From positions 97,108-161,107 of the forward strand of contig NZ_AEWH01000052.1 in assembly GCF_000190475.1 (NCBI RefSeq): a stretch of 64,000 bases of DNA, written 5' to 3'. Of this stretch, positions 17,161-25,798 are shown piece after piece. The stretch comes from Ornithinibacillus scapharcae TW25. GTDB taxonomy: Bacteria; Bacillota; Bacilli; Bacillales; Amphibacillaceae. Every line of letters begins with the position of its first letter. Within the stretch, counting starts at the first letter, position 1. The position numbers were made by a program, and so were the translations under genes. Below the pieces are notes generated by a model. The model was not told the origin of the DNA. It saw only the letters and a list, made by a program, of their open reading frames with translations, and did no database searches.

Positions 17161-17208
17161 TATCTCCTTTCACGATGTGTTGGTATAGAATCTCGAAAAC
17201 TATTCCAA

Positions 17209-18408
17209 TCAAACTCCTTCTACAATTACCGATACTCCTTGACCAACCCCTACACACATCGTTGCTAAGCCATACCTAACATTTCTTCTCTTCATCTCAA
17301 ATATCAAGGAAGTTAGAATGCGTGCGCCACTCGCTCCCAAAGGATGACCGAAAGCTATCGCCCCACCATTCACATTCACAATGTCTTTATCTAATTCTAA
17401 TTCTTGCATACACGCGATAGACTGTGATGCAAATGCTTCATTCAACTCTACTAAACCTATGTCAGATATGGATAAGCCAGCTCGTGTTAATGCCTTCCTG
17501 GAGGAATAGATTGGACCTAGTCCCATTACAGCAGGTTCAAGTCCTGCAGTAGCACTAGTAATGTAACGGGCTATAGGCTTTACACCTAATTCTTCAGCAG
17601 TTTCCGCACTCATCAACAACAGTGCAGATGCACCATCATTCACCCCAGAGGCATTACCTGCTGTGACTGTACCACCTTCAAATAATGGCCTTAATTTTTC
17701 TAACTTCTCCAAAGTTGTCCCCGGTCGTGGGTGCTCGTCTTTCTCTACTCGCAATTCATTCCCCTTCTTGTCCTGATATACGACTGAAACTAATTCTTCA
17801 GCGAAAACATTGTTCTCTACAGCTTTTTGTGCACGTATTTGACTTTGTAAAGCGAACTGATCCTGTCTTTCACGACTAATCCCGTAACGTTTAGCCACAT
17901 TCTCCGCTGTTTGCGGCATGGAATCTGTTCCGTATTTACGTTCAAGAGCCGAATTGATAAACCGCCAGCCTATCGTTGTATCATATAGTTCCATGTTTCC
18001 CCTCGGGAATTCGCTATCAGGCTTTGCCATAACAAATGGTGCTCTTGTCATACTTTCTGTCCCACCTGCAATGTAAATATCCCCTTCACCTATAGCTATA
18101 GCTCGGGCTGCGTACATGACTGCATCAAGTCCCGAACCACATAGACGGTTTATCGTGGTACCAGCAACTTCAACCGGTAATCCCGCAAGTAGCGCTGACA
18201 TTCTAGCAACATTTCGATTATCTTCACCTGCTTGATTGGCATTCCCCAATACAACTTCCTCAATTCGTTCCATTGGTAGTTGCGGATTACGATCTATTAG
18301 AGCCTTGATTACGATGGCACCTAAATCATCAGGACGAATATTTTTTAAAGCACCCTTATATCTACCAATTGGCGTTCTTAATGCGTCCACAATTACAACA
18401 TCTCTCAT
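17209..18408 (-). CDS. paaJ: thiolase, probable 3-oxoadipyl-CoA/3-oxo-5,6-dehydrosuberyl-CoA thiolase
   Basis: The 399-residue thiolase has the nucleophile Cys in [12 protein letters not shown] (near residue 90), the [10 protein letters not shown] loop, [14 protein letters not shown], and the C-terminal [17 protein letters not shown] and CVGVGQG motifs with the second catalytic Cys and His. It is the size and type of PcaF/PaaJ. In phenylacetate catabolism this enzyme acts twice, releasing acetyl-CoA. Its start overlaps the paaH stop as ATGA, so the two are translationally coupled. Confidence 0.87.
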   Translation of the reverse strand: MRDVVIVDALRTPIGRYKGALKNIRPDDLGAIVIKALIDRNPQLPMERIEEVVLGNANQAGEDNRNVARMSALLAGLPVEVAGTTINRLCGSGLDAVMYAARAIAIGEGDIYIAGGTESMTRAPFVMAKPDSEFPRGNMELYDTTIGWRFINSALERKYGTDSMPQTAENVAKRYGISRERQDQFALQSQIRAQKAVENNVFAEELVSVVYQDKKGNELRVEKDEHPRPGTTLEKLEKLRPLFEGGTVTAGNASGVNDGASALLLMSAETAEELGVKPIARYITSATAGLEPAVMGLGPIYSSRKALTRAGLSISDIGLVELNEAFASQSIACMQELELDKDIVNVNGGAIAFGHPLGASGARILTSLIFEMKRRNVRYGLATMCVGVGQGVSVIVEGV

Positions 18409-19280
18409 TTTTTTACCATCTCGCTATCATTTGTATAATCATATACACCACGTCCTGTTTTCCTACCTAGACGCCCCGCCTTTACATATTGTTCTAACAA
18501 CGGTGCTGGTCTAAATTTCTCACCTAATGTTTCGTGTAAGTACTTCAAGTTATTAAGTCGTGTATCGAGCCCAACAAGATCCCCTAATTCCAGTGGCCCC
18601 ATCGGATAATTGAGACCGAGCTTAATAGCCTTATCAATATCCTCAGCTGATGCAACGCCCTCTTGAAGCATATAGAATGCCTCATTGCCAACCATCGCGC
18701 TTATCCTACTTGTTACAAAGCCAGGAAACTCATTTACTTCGACTGTTTCCTTTCCCATTCTTTCTGCAACTTTTCTAATTAGACCTACCGTATTAGCTGA
18801 CGTTTCCAGTCCTTTTACAATTTCAACCAGTCTCATTCGATGAACTGGGTTAAAAAAATGCATTGCTGCAACCCGTTCCGGTCGTTTTGTATAGGACCCT
18901 AATTCAGTAGGACTAATAGTAGATGTATTGGAAGCAATCACTACTTGTTGAGGTGAAAAAACGTCTACTATTTCTAACACTTGTTTTTTTAAATCTCGTT
19001 TTTCGGGAACTGCTTCGATCACAAAATCTGTTTCTTGGACAACAGTTTGTAGGTCAGTGGAGGTATGTAACGAATGGAATAATTTTTCGACAGAGGTATG
19101 CGAAATTTTACCTCGAGCTACTGCTTTTTCTGCTATCGTATTCAATTCAGCTAAAGCATTTGCCAACTGTTCTTTGGAGACATCTACAAGAGTCGTCTGA
19201 AAGCCAGCAAGGGCAGAGACATAGGCAATGCCTCTCCCCATTACACCAGCTCCAACGACAGTAATTTTATCTATTGTCAT
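18405..19280 (-). CDS. paaH: 3-hydroxyacyl-CoA dehydrogenase
   Basis: The 291-residue NAD-dependent dehydrogenase is built from an N-terminal Rossmann domain (KITVVGAGVMGRGIAYVSALAG) and the C-terminal helical domain. The signature AMHFFNPVHRMRLVEIVKG holds the catalytic His, with Glu in the same segment. FPGFVTSRI and DKAIKLGLNYPMGPLELGDLVGLD are also typical. It oxidises 3-hydroxyadipyl-CoA to 3-oxoadipyl-CoA in the lower phenylacetate pathway. The gene lies between the aldehyde dehydrogenase and thiolase genes. Confidence 0.87.
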   Translation of the reverse strand: MTIDKITVVGAGVMGRGIAYVSALAGFQTTLVDVSKEQLANALAELNTIAEKAVARGKISHTSVEKLFHSLHTSTDLQTVVQETDFVIEAVPEKRDLKKQVLEIVDVFSPQQVVIASNTSTISPTELGSYTKRPERVAAMHFFNPVHRMRLVEIVKGLETSANTVGLIRKVAERMGKETVEVNEFPGFVTSRISAMVGNEAFYMLQEGVASAEDIDKAIKLGLNYPMGPLELGDLVGLDTRLNNLKYLHETLGEKFRPAPLLEQYVKAGRLGRKTGRGVYDYTNDSEMVKK

Positions 19281-19313
19281 TGGTCTGCATTCCCTTCTAT
19301 CAATCTATAACAC

Positions 19314-20834
19314 TTATACACCAAATGGGTTAATCGGTTTTGGTCCGTAATAAGAAAGGACACTCTTATCTTCCATATATAAATCGAGAGTTTCTACTGT
19401 TAGCTCACGGCCAAATCCAGATTGCTTATACCCTCCGAATGGTGTACCAGGGAAAGCAGAAAATGGACTATTTATCATCACGATACCTGCTTGGATTTGG
19501 TGTGCTACACGAGTTGCTCTAGCCTGGTTTGTTGTCCAAACGGCAGAACCAAGACCATATTCCGTATCATTTGCACGTTTGATAACGTCACGTTCATCTG
19601 TGAACTTCTCAACAACTACCACTGGACCAAAGATTTCTTCCCGAACAACCTTCATATCCGGTGTTACATCTGTAATAATGGTTGGTTCATACCAATGTCC
19701 ATTTTCAAATCCTTCTATCTTCAACTCTTTTCCACCTGTAAGAATCGTAGCCCCCTCTTCACGGGCAGATTGTACATAGGAGTCAATTATTTCTAATTGA
19801 TTTCGACTGATAATTGAACCGACATGGGTTTCCTTATCAAAAGGATCACCTAGTCTTAATTTCTGTGTTCTAGCAACGAATTGTTCCATAAATTCATCAT
19901 AAATTGCTTCATGGACAAATAGACGAGATCTAGCCTCACACGATTGTCCGGTATTAAAGAAAATGCCGAATATAGATCCAGCAACAGCAGCTTCTAAGTC
20001 CGCGTCTTCAAAGATAATGCTTGGTGACTTTCCACCTAACTCTAGTGTTAATCGCTTCAATGTACTTGAAGCCTTTTCCATGATATCTCTACCTGTAGGT
20101 GTAGAGCCTGTAAAGGCAACTTTATTCACATCGTTATGGGTTACAAGATAATCTCCAACAACTGAGCCTGCTCCAGGAATCGTGTTCACTACTCCTTCTG
20201 GAACTCCTGCCTCATGACAGATTTCATTCAGAATAATAGCAGTTATTGGAGTTAAGCTTGCAGGCTTCACGACAACAGAACAACCAGCGGCAATAGCAGG
20301 TGCGATTTTCCATGCTGCCATCATCATCGGATAGTTCCAAGGAATAATCTGCGCACATACTCCAACCGGTTCCTTATGTGTATAGTTAAAGAAACCATTC
20401 GGCATATTATTGACGGTGCCACGGTGACCAACAATAGCTCCTGCATAGAACTCAAAATCCTCTATAGCCTGGTTTATTTGCACTTGAGCCGCTCCGATAG
20501 ATTTCCCGCTATTCAGTACTTCTAGCTCTACTAACTCATTGAATCTATTCCGCATTATAGATGCTATTTTATTTAGAACACGTGCACGTCTTCCTACTGG
20601 ATATTTACGCCACTTCCCATTTTCAAAAGCGTTCCTTGCAGCTTGCACTGCCTTTTCTGCATCTTCCACAGAAGCTTTAGCGATTGTAGCAATCACTTCC
20701 CCTTTCGCAGGATCAAAGGTTTCAAATACATCACCTGATACACTTTCCACACGTTCACCATTTATAATCATGGCATAATGCTTACGTTTCATTTCACCTA
20801 CTGAAGCTATCTTCTCGGACAATAATTGTTCCAT
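19314..20834 (-). CDS. aldehyde dehydrogenase, candidate for the semialdehyde step of phenylacetate catabolism
   Basis: The 506-residue NAD(P)-dependent aldehyde dehydrogenase has the catalytic Cys in FFNTGQSCEARSR, the general base Glu in LTLELGGKSPSII, and the N-terminal PWNYPMMMAAWKIAPA and AFTGSTPTGRDI cofactor motifs. It resembles betaine/phenylacetaldehyde dehydrogenases rather than the N half of PaaZ. With no PaaZ in the cluster, it may oxidise 3-oxo-5,6-dehydrosuberyl-CoA semialdehyde, or phenylacetaldehyde to phenylacetate. Neither can be decided from sequence. GGAGG precedes the ATG. Confidence 0.8.
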   Translation of the reverse strand: MEQLLSEKIASVGEMKRKHYAMIINGERVESVSGDVFETFDPAKGEVIATIAKASVEDAEKAVQAARNAFENGKWRKYPVGRRARVLNKIASIMRNRFNELVELEVLNSGKSIGAAQVQINQAIEDFEFYAGAIVGHRGTVNNMPNGFFNYTHKEPVGVCAQIIPWNYPMMMAAWKIAPAIAAGCSVVVKPASLTPITAIILNEICHEAGVPEGVVNTIPGAGSVVGDYLVTHNDVNKVAFTGSTPTGRDIMEKASSTLKRLTLELGGKSPSIIFEDADLEAAVAGSIFGIFFNTGQSCEARSRLFVHEAIYDEFMEQFVARTQKLRLGDPFDKETHVGSIISRNQLEIIDSYVQSAREEGATILTGGKELKIEGFENGHWYEPTIITDVTPDMKVVREEIFGPVVVVEKFTDERDVIKRANDTEYGLGSAVWTTNQARATRVAHQIQAGIVMINSPFSAFPGTPFGGYKQSGFGRELTVETLDLYMEDKSVLSYYGPKPINPFGV

Positions 20835-20846
20835 TGTAATTCCTCC

Positions 20847-21620
20847 TTATTTGCCAAAGTTCGGTTTTCGTTTCTCCATAAATGCTTTGAGTCCTTCTTG
20901 GTGATCAGCTGACATCCCAGCTATTCTTTGAGCGAAAGCTTCCCGCTCTAAAAACGTGTCAAATTCGGAATGCATACTATCCAACATATACCGTTTGATT
21001 AATGAAAAAGCTTTGGTCGGTAAGGATGCAATCTGCGCTGCAAATTCTGTTACTTGATTATCCCAACTATCTTCAGAAATCACTTTCGTTACTAGACCTA
21101 ATTCCTGTGCTTCTTGGGCACTTATTGGACTACCTAGAACAGTGATTTCCATCGCTTTTGCATAGCCAACTATTCGTGGTAACAAATATAGAAAACCTGA
21201 ATCAGGTATGAGTCCTATATTCATAAAGGCACTTACCAACTTGGCACTTTCCTTTATTAGGCGGAAATCACTCGCAAGTGCAAGCCCCATCCCAGCTCCA
21301 GCAGCAGTACCATTAATAGCCGCAATAATTGGTTTTGGGGTATCCTTTACTGCTTTTAACATTGGATGATATCGTTCACGAAGGAAGGCTGCATGATTGG
21401 TATTCTCATCCACACCAGCCAAATCCTGACCAGAGCAAAATGCCTTCCCTTCGCCAGTAATCACAATGCATCGAACAGCCTCATCCTTTGTTGCCTGTTT
21501 TAACGCCTTTATAATTTCCTTATTCATCTGTTCTGTAAATGCGTTGTAGGCACTTGGGCGGTTTAGTACAATGGTGGCAATATGATCATGTTCCTTATAA
21601 AGAATTGTCTCGTATCCCAT
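20847..21620 (-). CDS. paaG: enoyl-CoA isomerase of the PaaG type
   Basis: The 257-residue crotonase lacks the first hydratase Glu (GAGMGLALASDF) and instead has the Asp-containing motif NIGLIPDSGFLYLLPRIVG. This pattern marks PaaG, which isomerises ring-1,2-epoxyphenylacetyl-CoA to the oxepin-CoA. The oxyanion motif AFCSGQDLAGVD is present. It follows paaF by 4 nt in the operon. Its assignment is the firmest of the three crotonases. Confidence 0.85.
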   Translation of the reverse strand: MGYETILYKEHDHIATIVLNRPSAYNAFTEQMNKEIIKALKQATKDEAVRCIVITGEGKAFCSGQDLAGVDENTNHAAFLRERYHPMLKAVKDTPKPIIAAINGTAAGAGMGLALASDFRLIKESAKLVSAFMNIGLIPDSGFLYLLPRIVGYAKAMEITVLGSPISAQEAQELGLVTKVISEDSWDNQVTEFAAQIASLPTKAFSLIKRYMLDSMHSEFDTFLEREAFAQRIAGMSADHQEGLKAFMEKRKPNFGK

Positions 21621-21624
21621 CTAC

Positions 21625-22395
21625 TCACACCCCCTTAAACGATGGTGGGCGTTTTTCAGAGAAAGCTTGCATGCCTTCTTTCTGATCCTCAGAAGCAAAG
21701 GTTAAATAAAAGTTTTTCCGTTCTAATGTTTTACCTTCTTTTAAGCTTTCATCAAGAGCAGTGTACACTGCTTCCTTAATCATCCGAATAGAGATTGGTG
21801 GCTGCTTTGCCAATTGGTGTGCCAGCCGCATTGTTTCCTCCACTACTAATTCTCTAGCTACAATACGATTGATTATCCCATTTTCAAAAGCTACACTTGC
21901 GGACATTTGTTCCCCTAACCAGATCCACTCAAGTGCCTTTTTAGTTCCAAGAGCCTTTGTTAAGAATTGTGTTCCTCCAGCACCAGGCATTACACCAAGC
22001 TTCACCTCGGGAAAACCAAAACGTGCATCATCCGCAGCAATAATTAGATCACAATGAAGGGCTAGTTCAAATCCACCACCAAGTGCAAATCCATTAACAG
22101 CAGCAAGTATAGGCTTTTTAATTAAGCTAATTTTGTCCCATTCTGCAAAAGGGTTTGCTAATTCTAAAGTAAGAGGGGTCTCTTCTATCATCTCGTCAAT
22201 ATCAGCCCCTGCAGCAAATGCTTGCTCACTTCCTCGCAATACAATGACCCTGACAGAAGGGTCTCTATCAAACATTTCAAGCTGCCCTACTATTTCCTCA
22301 ACCATTTTCCGGTTTAGTGCATTGAGTACTTTGGGACGATTTAGTTGAATAATTCCTACACTTTCATCTATATACGATTGAATGTACTTATTCAT
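21625..22395 (-). CDS. paaF: enoyl-CoA hydratase, probable 2,3-dehydroadipyl-CoA hydratase
   Basis: The 256-residue crotonase retains both hydratase Glu residues (GGGFELALHCD and FGFPEVKLGVMPGAGGTQ) and the oxyanion loop AFAAGADIDEM. In the phenylacetate pathway PaaF hydrates 2,3-dehydroadipyl-CoA. The gene overlaps the EthD-family gene by 8 nt and is followed directly by paaG. Assignment to PaaF rather than another hydratase rests on operon position. Confidence 0.82.
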   Translation of the reverse strand: MNKYIQSYIDESVGIIQLNRPKVLNALNRKMVEEIVGQLEMFDRDPSVRVIVLRGSEQAFAAGADIDEMIEETPLTLELANPFAEWDKISLIKKPILAAVNGFALGGGFELALHCDLIIAADDARFGFPEVKLGVMPGAGGTQFLTKALGTKKALEWIWLGEQMSASVAFENGIINRIVARELVVEETMRLAHQLAKQPPISIRMIKEAVYTALDESLKEGKTLERKNFYLTFASEDQKEGMQAFSEKRPPSFKGV

Positions 22396-22693
22396 TTACC
22401 TCTTCACCAATCATTAAGGTGACAATATCACCTGCAAATTTCATGACATCCCTACCGGAAGCCTTGCCTTCATCGGTTTTCATTGCCTGTTGTAATGCTT
22501 CATGACTTTCATAATACATCTCACATAATAAATAAAATTCACTCTCACCCATTGGAGAACCTACTATTCTAGTAACCTCCATTTTTTGTAGCCCAGGAAT
22601 CTTACTTGTTATTGGTGCATGCGTGTTGAAATAATGCTCATCGAATGCATCCTTGTCTTTTGGTTGTTTGTATAAAGCGATTAATTTTACCAT
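22388..22693 (-). CDS. EthD-family small protein within the paa operon
   Basis: The 101-residue ferredoxin-like alpha/beta-barrel protein is of the EthD family (MVKLIALYKQPKDKDAFDEHYFNTHAPITSKIPG...). The conserved HYFNTHAP segment holds the His residues found in this dimeric fold. Relatives include EthD of ether degradation and methylmuconolactone isomerase-like enzymes, often of unknown reaction. It sits between paaD and paaF, overlapping paaF, so it is made with the epoxidase. It may handle an unstable epoxide/oxepin intermediate; this is inference. Confidence 0.75.
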   Translation of the reverse strand: MVKLIALYKQPKDKDAFDEHYFNTHAPITSKIPGLQKMEVTRIVGSPMGESEFYLLCEMYYESHEALQQAMKTDEGKASGRDVMKFAGDIVTLMIGEEVNE

Positions 22694-22704
22694 TTCTATT
22701 CCCC

Positions 22705-23214
22705 CTAATAATTTGTTGGAAGTGGTTTAACCACTGGCTTCATTGCTTCAAATGGATTTCTACAGGCACTGCAATATAAGATACTTCTACATGCGGTAGG
22801 ACCGAATACATTTTCCATGGACGTATAATCGGATTCACAGTACGGACAATTAACGGTCCATTCATCCCCTGGACGATAATTTTCCGGTGGAGGTGCGATT
22901 CCATGTTTTTTTAGCTCTTCTTTACCTTTCTCCGTTATCGAATCCGTAGACCATTGGATTTCTAGGGTGAATTTAACATTGCAAGCCTCGACCCAATCTA
23001 GCTCTTCTATTGCCTTTTTCACATTTAATTCAATAAAGTCTAGTGCTGGACACCCTGCAAATGTCGGTACCATTTGGATATTCACTTGACCAGAATCAAT
23101 ACGCACTTCATGAACCATTCCTAAATCATAGACACTAACAGAAGGGAGTTCAGGGTCATCAACTGTTTTTAATACAGAATATAATTCTTCTATTAAATCT
23201 TTTTCTTCACGCAA
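22705..23214 (-). CDS. paaD: phenylacetyl-CoA epoxidase assembly protein PaaD
   Basis: The 169-residue protein has an N-terminal MIP18/DUF59 domain (LKTVDDPELPSVSVYDLGMVHEV..., with Cys in TFAGCPALDFIE). Its C-terminal zinc ribbon has four Cys (CPYCESDY and YCSACRNPFE). PaaD is needed for maturation of the PaaABCE epoxidase, probably in Fe-S or diiron assembly. It follows paaC by 52 nt and precedes the EthD gene by 11 nt. Confidence 0.9.
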   Translation of the reverse strand: MREEKDLIEELYSVLKTVDDPELPSVSVYDLGMVHEVRIDSGQVNIQMVPTFAGCPALDFIELNVKKAIEELDWVEACNVKFTLEIQWSTDSITEKGKEELKKHGIAPPPENYRPGDEWTVNCPYCESDYTSMENVFGPTACRSILYCSACRNPFEAMKPVVKPLPTNY

Positions 23215-23266
23215 TGTCTCGCCTCCTCTCCTTCAATTCTATTCCGTTGTTTCTTTGTACATGCCT

Positions 23267-24088
23267 TTACCAAGCTGCAGATTTATCACTATTGTAGACT
23301 TCTGCTAAAGTGTCTAAAGCTTGAACTAAGTCAGCAGTGTGCTCACCATTCCTGCCGCTACCGTACCTTTTACCAAGAGTAGCGTTAGGCACATCTAATA
23401 AGACTTCTGTAATTTCCTTTTGCCATCTATCTAATAATTCCTCTTCGCCAATCGTTATAAGATGGTGCTTTCTCATATCTGTAGCTAGGGTTCCTAGTTC
23501 TAAAACATCTCCAAACTCCTCCCACGCTTCCAGCACACGTTGTTTTATTTTATTTTTTGCCTCTTCCGTAGAGGATTGCAGCTGCTGTATCCACAATTTC
23601 CAATGTGCTAAATGGTAAGGATGCTCCATTAACACTTTTCTAGCAACATATGCTAGAGGCTGATACGAGCTGTTTGCAATCGCTTCCAATTTTGTTTTTT
23701 TGAATGTTTCATAGAAGAAGTTTCGCACCACAGCCAATGCCCAATCATAATAAGGATCCTCTAAATATTTCCCTTCCCCATTACGCTTTTCAAGATACGT
23801 ACCATTACGACGTTCCTCTACTTTTCTACCATGGGCTAAATCATCTGCCTTTCCATCACCAAGTTCTTCTAGCAGATTGTAATACATTACCGCATGGCCC
23901 ATTGTATTTTGTGTAATAGAAGAGTAAGCTACATCTTCTTCGACATGGGGGGCTAGCCCTAACCATTCAGCTCCTCTAAAGGAAATTAACAAATCATCAT
24001 CTGCTAATTGATAAAGTAGTTCCTTTAAGGCCTTTAAATATTCTGGATTTTGTTTAGCTTGTTCTGCTGTCTCCACTATTGGATTCAT
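23267..24088 (-). CDS. paaC: phenylacetyl-CoA epoxidase structural subunit PaaC
   Basis: The 273-residue ferritin-like subunit forms the structural partner of PaaA. It matches the family in length and in segments such as LYQLADDDLLISFRGAEWLGLAPHVEEDVAYSSI and YDWALAVVRNFFYETFKK. The ATG at 24088 (MNPIVETAEQ) is chosen because it overlaps the paaB stop as ATGA; a start at 24109 would overlap by 25 nt. In known systems PaaA and PaaC form the epoxidase core, with PaaB bridging. Confidence 0.9.
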   Translation of the reverse strand: MNPIVETAEQAKQNPEYLKALKELLYQLADDDLLISFRGAEWLGLAPHVEEDVAYSSITQNTMGHAVMYYNLLEELGDGKADDLAHGRKVEERRNGTYLEKRNGEGKYLEDPYYDWALAVVRNFFYETFKKTKLEAIANSSYQPLAYVARKVLMEHPYHLAHWKLWIQQLQSSTEEAKNKIKQRVLEAWEEFGDVLELGTLATDMRKHHLITIGEEELLDRWQKEITEVLLDVPNATLGKRYGSGRNGEHTADLVQALDTLAEVYNSDKSAAW

Positions 24089-24438
24089 TTTCGCTTCACC
24101 TCTTTCCAAGACATGATTTCTTTCTCATCTAACATGCCTTGTTCCTTCTCCTTCCATTTCTGCCTGAGATAGCCATATCCTTTTGTTGTACGATATTCCT
24201 TATTATCCAAACGTTTAGTCCAATTCTGTCTTTCTTCACTAGACATTTTGCGAACATCATTTTGCTTTACTACCCATATATCAATTACTTCTTCTCGGCG
24301 CATAAAGTTTTCTTGGGCCATCATCATTGCCATTTCCTTATTTGGTGCCAATAAACTAAATTGGTGTTGCATCGGTGCTTTATTACCTCTTCTACTAAAC
24401 ACCTCATACACCTGATAGAAGTCGGATTCCTTCGCCAT
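24085..24438 (-). CDS. paaB: phenylacetyl-CoA epoxidase subunit PaaB
   Basis: The 117-residue small subunit has the PaaB signature (YQVYEVFSRRGNKAPMQHQFSLLAPNKEMAMMMAQENFMRREEVIDIWVV). It has a C-terminal extension that carries a Y/R/K-rich segment. ATG 24438 with GGGAGG 8 nt upstream is the start; a TTG at 24453 is part of the ribosome binding site region. It lies between paaA and paaC and is translationally coupled to paaC. Confidence 0.9.
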   Translation of the reverse strand: MAKESDFYQVYEVFSRRGNKAPMQHQFSLLAPNKEMAMMMAQENFMRREEVIDIWVVKQNDVRKMSSEERQNWTKRLDNKEYRTTKGYGYLRQKWKEKEQGMLDEKEIMSWKEVKRK

Positions 24439-24458
24439 TTTTGTTCCTCCCAACTTTT

Positions 24459-25448
24459 TTAAACGCTAACTGGTTCTGTTGCTAAGGCAGTTCTTACCCA
24501 ACGATTATTTTCATACGCAATCTCTCTAAGACGTAATCGCTCTTTTGAACGTGGGCCTTTATTACGAATGATTTCTTTAAAGACTTCCCAGTCAGGTTGC
24601 TTGTAAATCCATTTTTCCTGTTCTTGATCATAACGAATGGTCTCATCCGGTACTGTCAGACCCAGCGAAAATACCCTCGGCATATACTTAGAAAGAAATG
24701 CTTGTCGCAACTCTTCATTCGTACTCTTTCGAATTTTATATTGAATCATAATATCTTGTTTAGAAGATCCAGTTGTCTCAGCAGAAGCAGGGCCAAAAAA
24801 CATGAGAAGTGCTGGCCACCAACGATTTAATGATTCTTGTAAAATGTCCCTTTGATATTGGTTGCCTTCCGCAAGTGCCATGATAATTGATTCCCCATGT
24901 TGAGCATGAAACACTTCTTCTTGGCAAATACGTTGTAACGCGCGTTGATATGGACCATAGGAGGCATCTAGCATATTGGTTTGGGAAATGATCGCTGCAC
25001 CATCTACCAACCAACCGACCATTCCTGCATCTGCCCAAGTCTTTGTTGGCATATGAAAGACATTATGAAATTTCAGGTCTCCATTTAATAAGTCCTCCAT
25101 AATATTCTCCCTCGTCTTGCCGTATGGCTTCATTAAGTCCTCAGCAACGCGTAACAGAAGCTGGCCATGCCCCATCTCATCCTGAACCTTCGCCATAATC
25201 CCTAGCTTTCTTCTTAATGTAGGTGCTTTTGGCACCCATTCCTTCTCAGGTAATGCACCCATAATTTCCGATATTCCATGCATAGAGATTAGCTTAATCA
25301 ATGCTTGACGATAATCCTCTGGCATCCAGTCATCGGCTTCGATTTTCTCTCCTGCCTCTATACGCGCCATAAATGCATCATATTTCTCTTGATCCTGTTC
25401 CACGTAAGCAGTTGTCTTGGAATCCCCATCTTCCACATAGTTATACAT
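24459..25448 (-). CDS. paaA: phenylacetyl-CoA 1,2-epoxidase catalytic subunit PaaA
   Basis: The 329-residue diiron oxygenase subunit converts phenylacetyl-CoA to the ring-1,2-epoxide. Diiron ligands of the ferritin-like fold are visible in KVQDEMGHGQLLLRVAED (Glu and His) and in CQEEVFHAQHGESII (Glu and His), with further acids in between. It is first gene of the 12-gene minus-strand operon. AAAGGGTGG is the ribosome binding site. The proposed PaaX operator lies 15 nt upstream of the start codon, over the transcription start. Confidence 0.93.
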   Translation of the reverse strand: MYNYVEDGDSKTTAYVEQDQEKYDAFMARIEAGEKIEADDWMPEDYRQALIKLISMHGISEIMGALPEKEWVPKAPTLRRKLGIMAKVQDEMGHGQLLLRVAEDLMKPYGKTRENIMEDLLNGDLKFHNVFHMPTKTWADAGMVGWLVDGAAIISQTNMLDASYGPYQRALQRICQEEVFHAQHGESIIMALAEGNQYQRDILQESLNRWWPALLMFFGPASAETTGSSKQDIMIQYKIRKSTNEELRQAFLSKYMPRVFSLGLTVPDETIRYDQEQEKWIYKQPDWEVFKEIIRNKGPRSKERLRLREIAYENNRWVRTALATEPVSV

Positions 25449-25462
25449 GGTACCACCCTTTC

Positions 25463-25483
25463 ATAACGTTTCTTTAACGTTAT
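25463..25483. promoter_or_regulatory. proposed PaaX operator at paaA
   Basis: A perfect palindrome ATAACGTT, TCTTT, AACGTTAT (8-5-8). It overlaps the last two bases of the -10 box and covers the predicted start of the paaA transcript, an ideal place for repression. Confidence 0.65.
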
Positions 25484-25510
25484 CATAACAAAGTGTTATA
25501 CTAATGACAA
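25482..25510 (-). promoter_or_regulatory. sigma-A promoter of the paaA operon
   Basis: Minus strand TTGTCA (25505-25510), 17 bp, TATGAT (25482-25487). Both boxes are close to consensus. The rest of the 350-nt gap to paaX (25511-25798) is very AT-rich and holds a further imperfect half-site pair at 25612-25625, ATAACGGT and GACGTTAT in 25612-25626. Confidence 0.75.
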
Positions 25511-25798
25511 TATGATAATTTCAAATTTTCTCAACAATGTACCAGAATATTGTTGTGAAGCATATTTAGTTGAATATATTCTATATATCTCCAAGTAAAG
25601 AATAACGGTATTTTAAATGACGTTATATTTCTATTAGTTTATAGACTAATAGTCAAATTTGTTTATTCCACTAGAAAACTATTATTTTCGAACTATTTTT
25701 GTTAAAATTCTTACTAATGGTAGTACCATCGATAAGATACTCTGTTCGCTCATTTTTTGTGCGATCAAAAGTATTAGTAGAGAGAGAGGAACCCTTTC

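Noticed and set aside
19422-19796. Open frame on the plus strand opposite the aldehyde dehydrogenase
   Set aside because: It has no ribosome binding site, no recognisable product, and lies wholly within a well-supported gene on the other strand.
25612-25640. Additional PaaX operator upstream of paaX
   Set aside because: The half-sites are spaced 9 bp apart instead of 5 and one arm is changed, so it is mentioned only as a weak relative.
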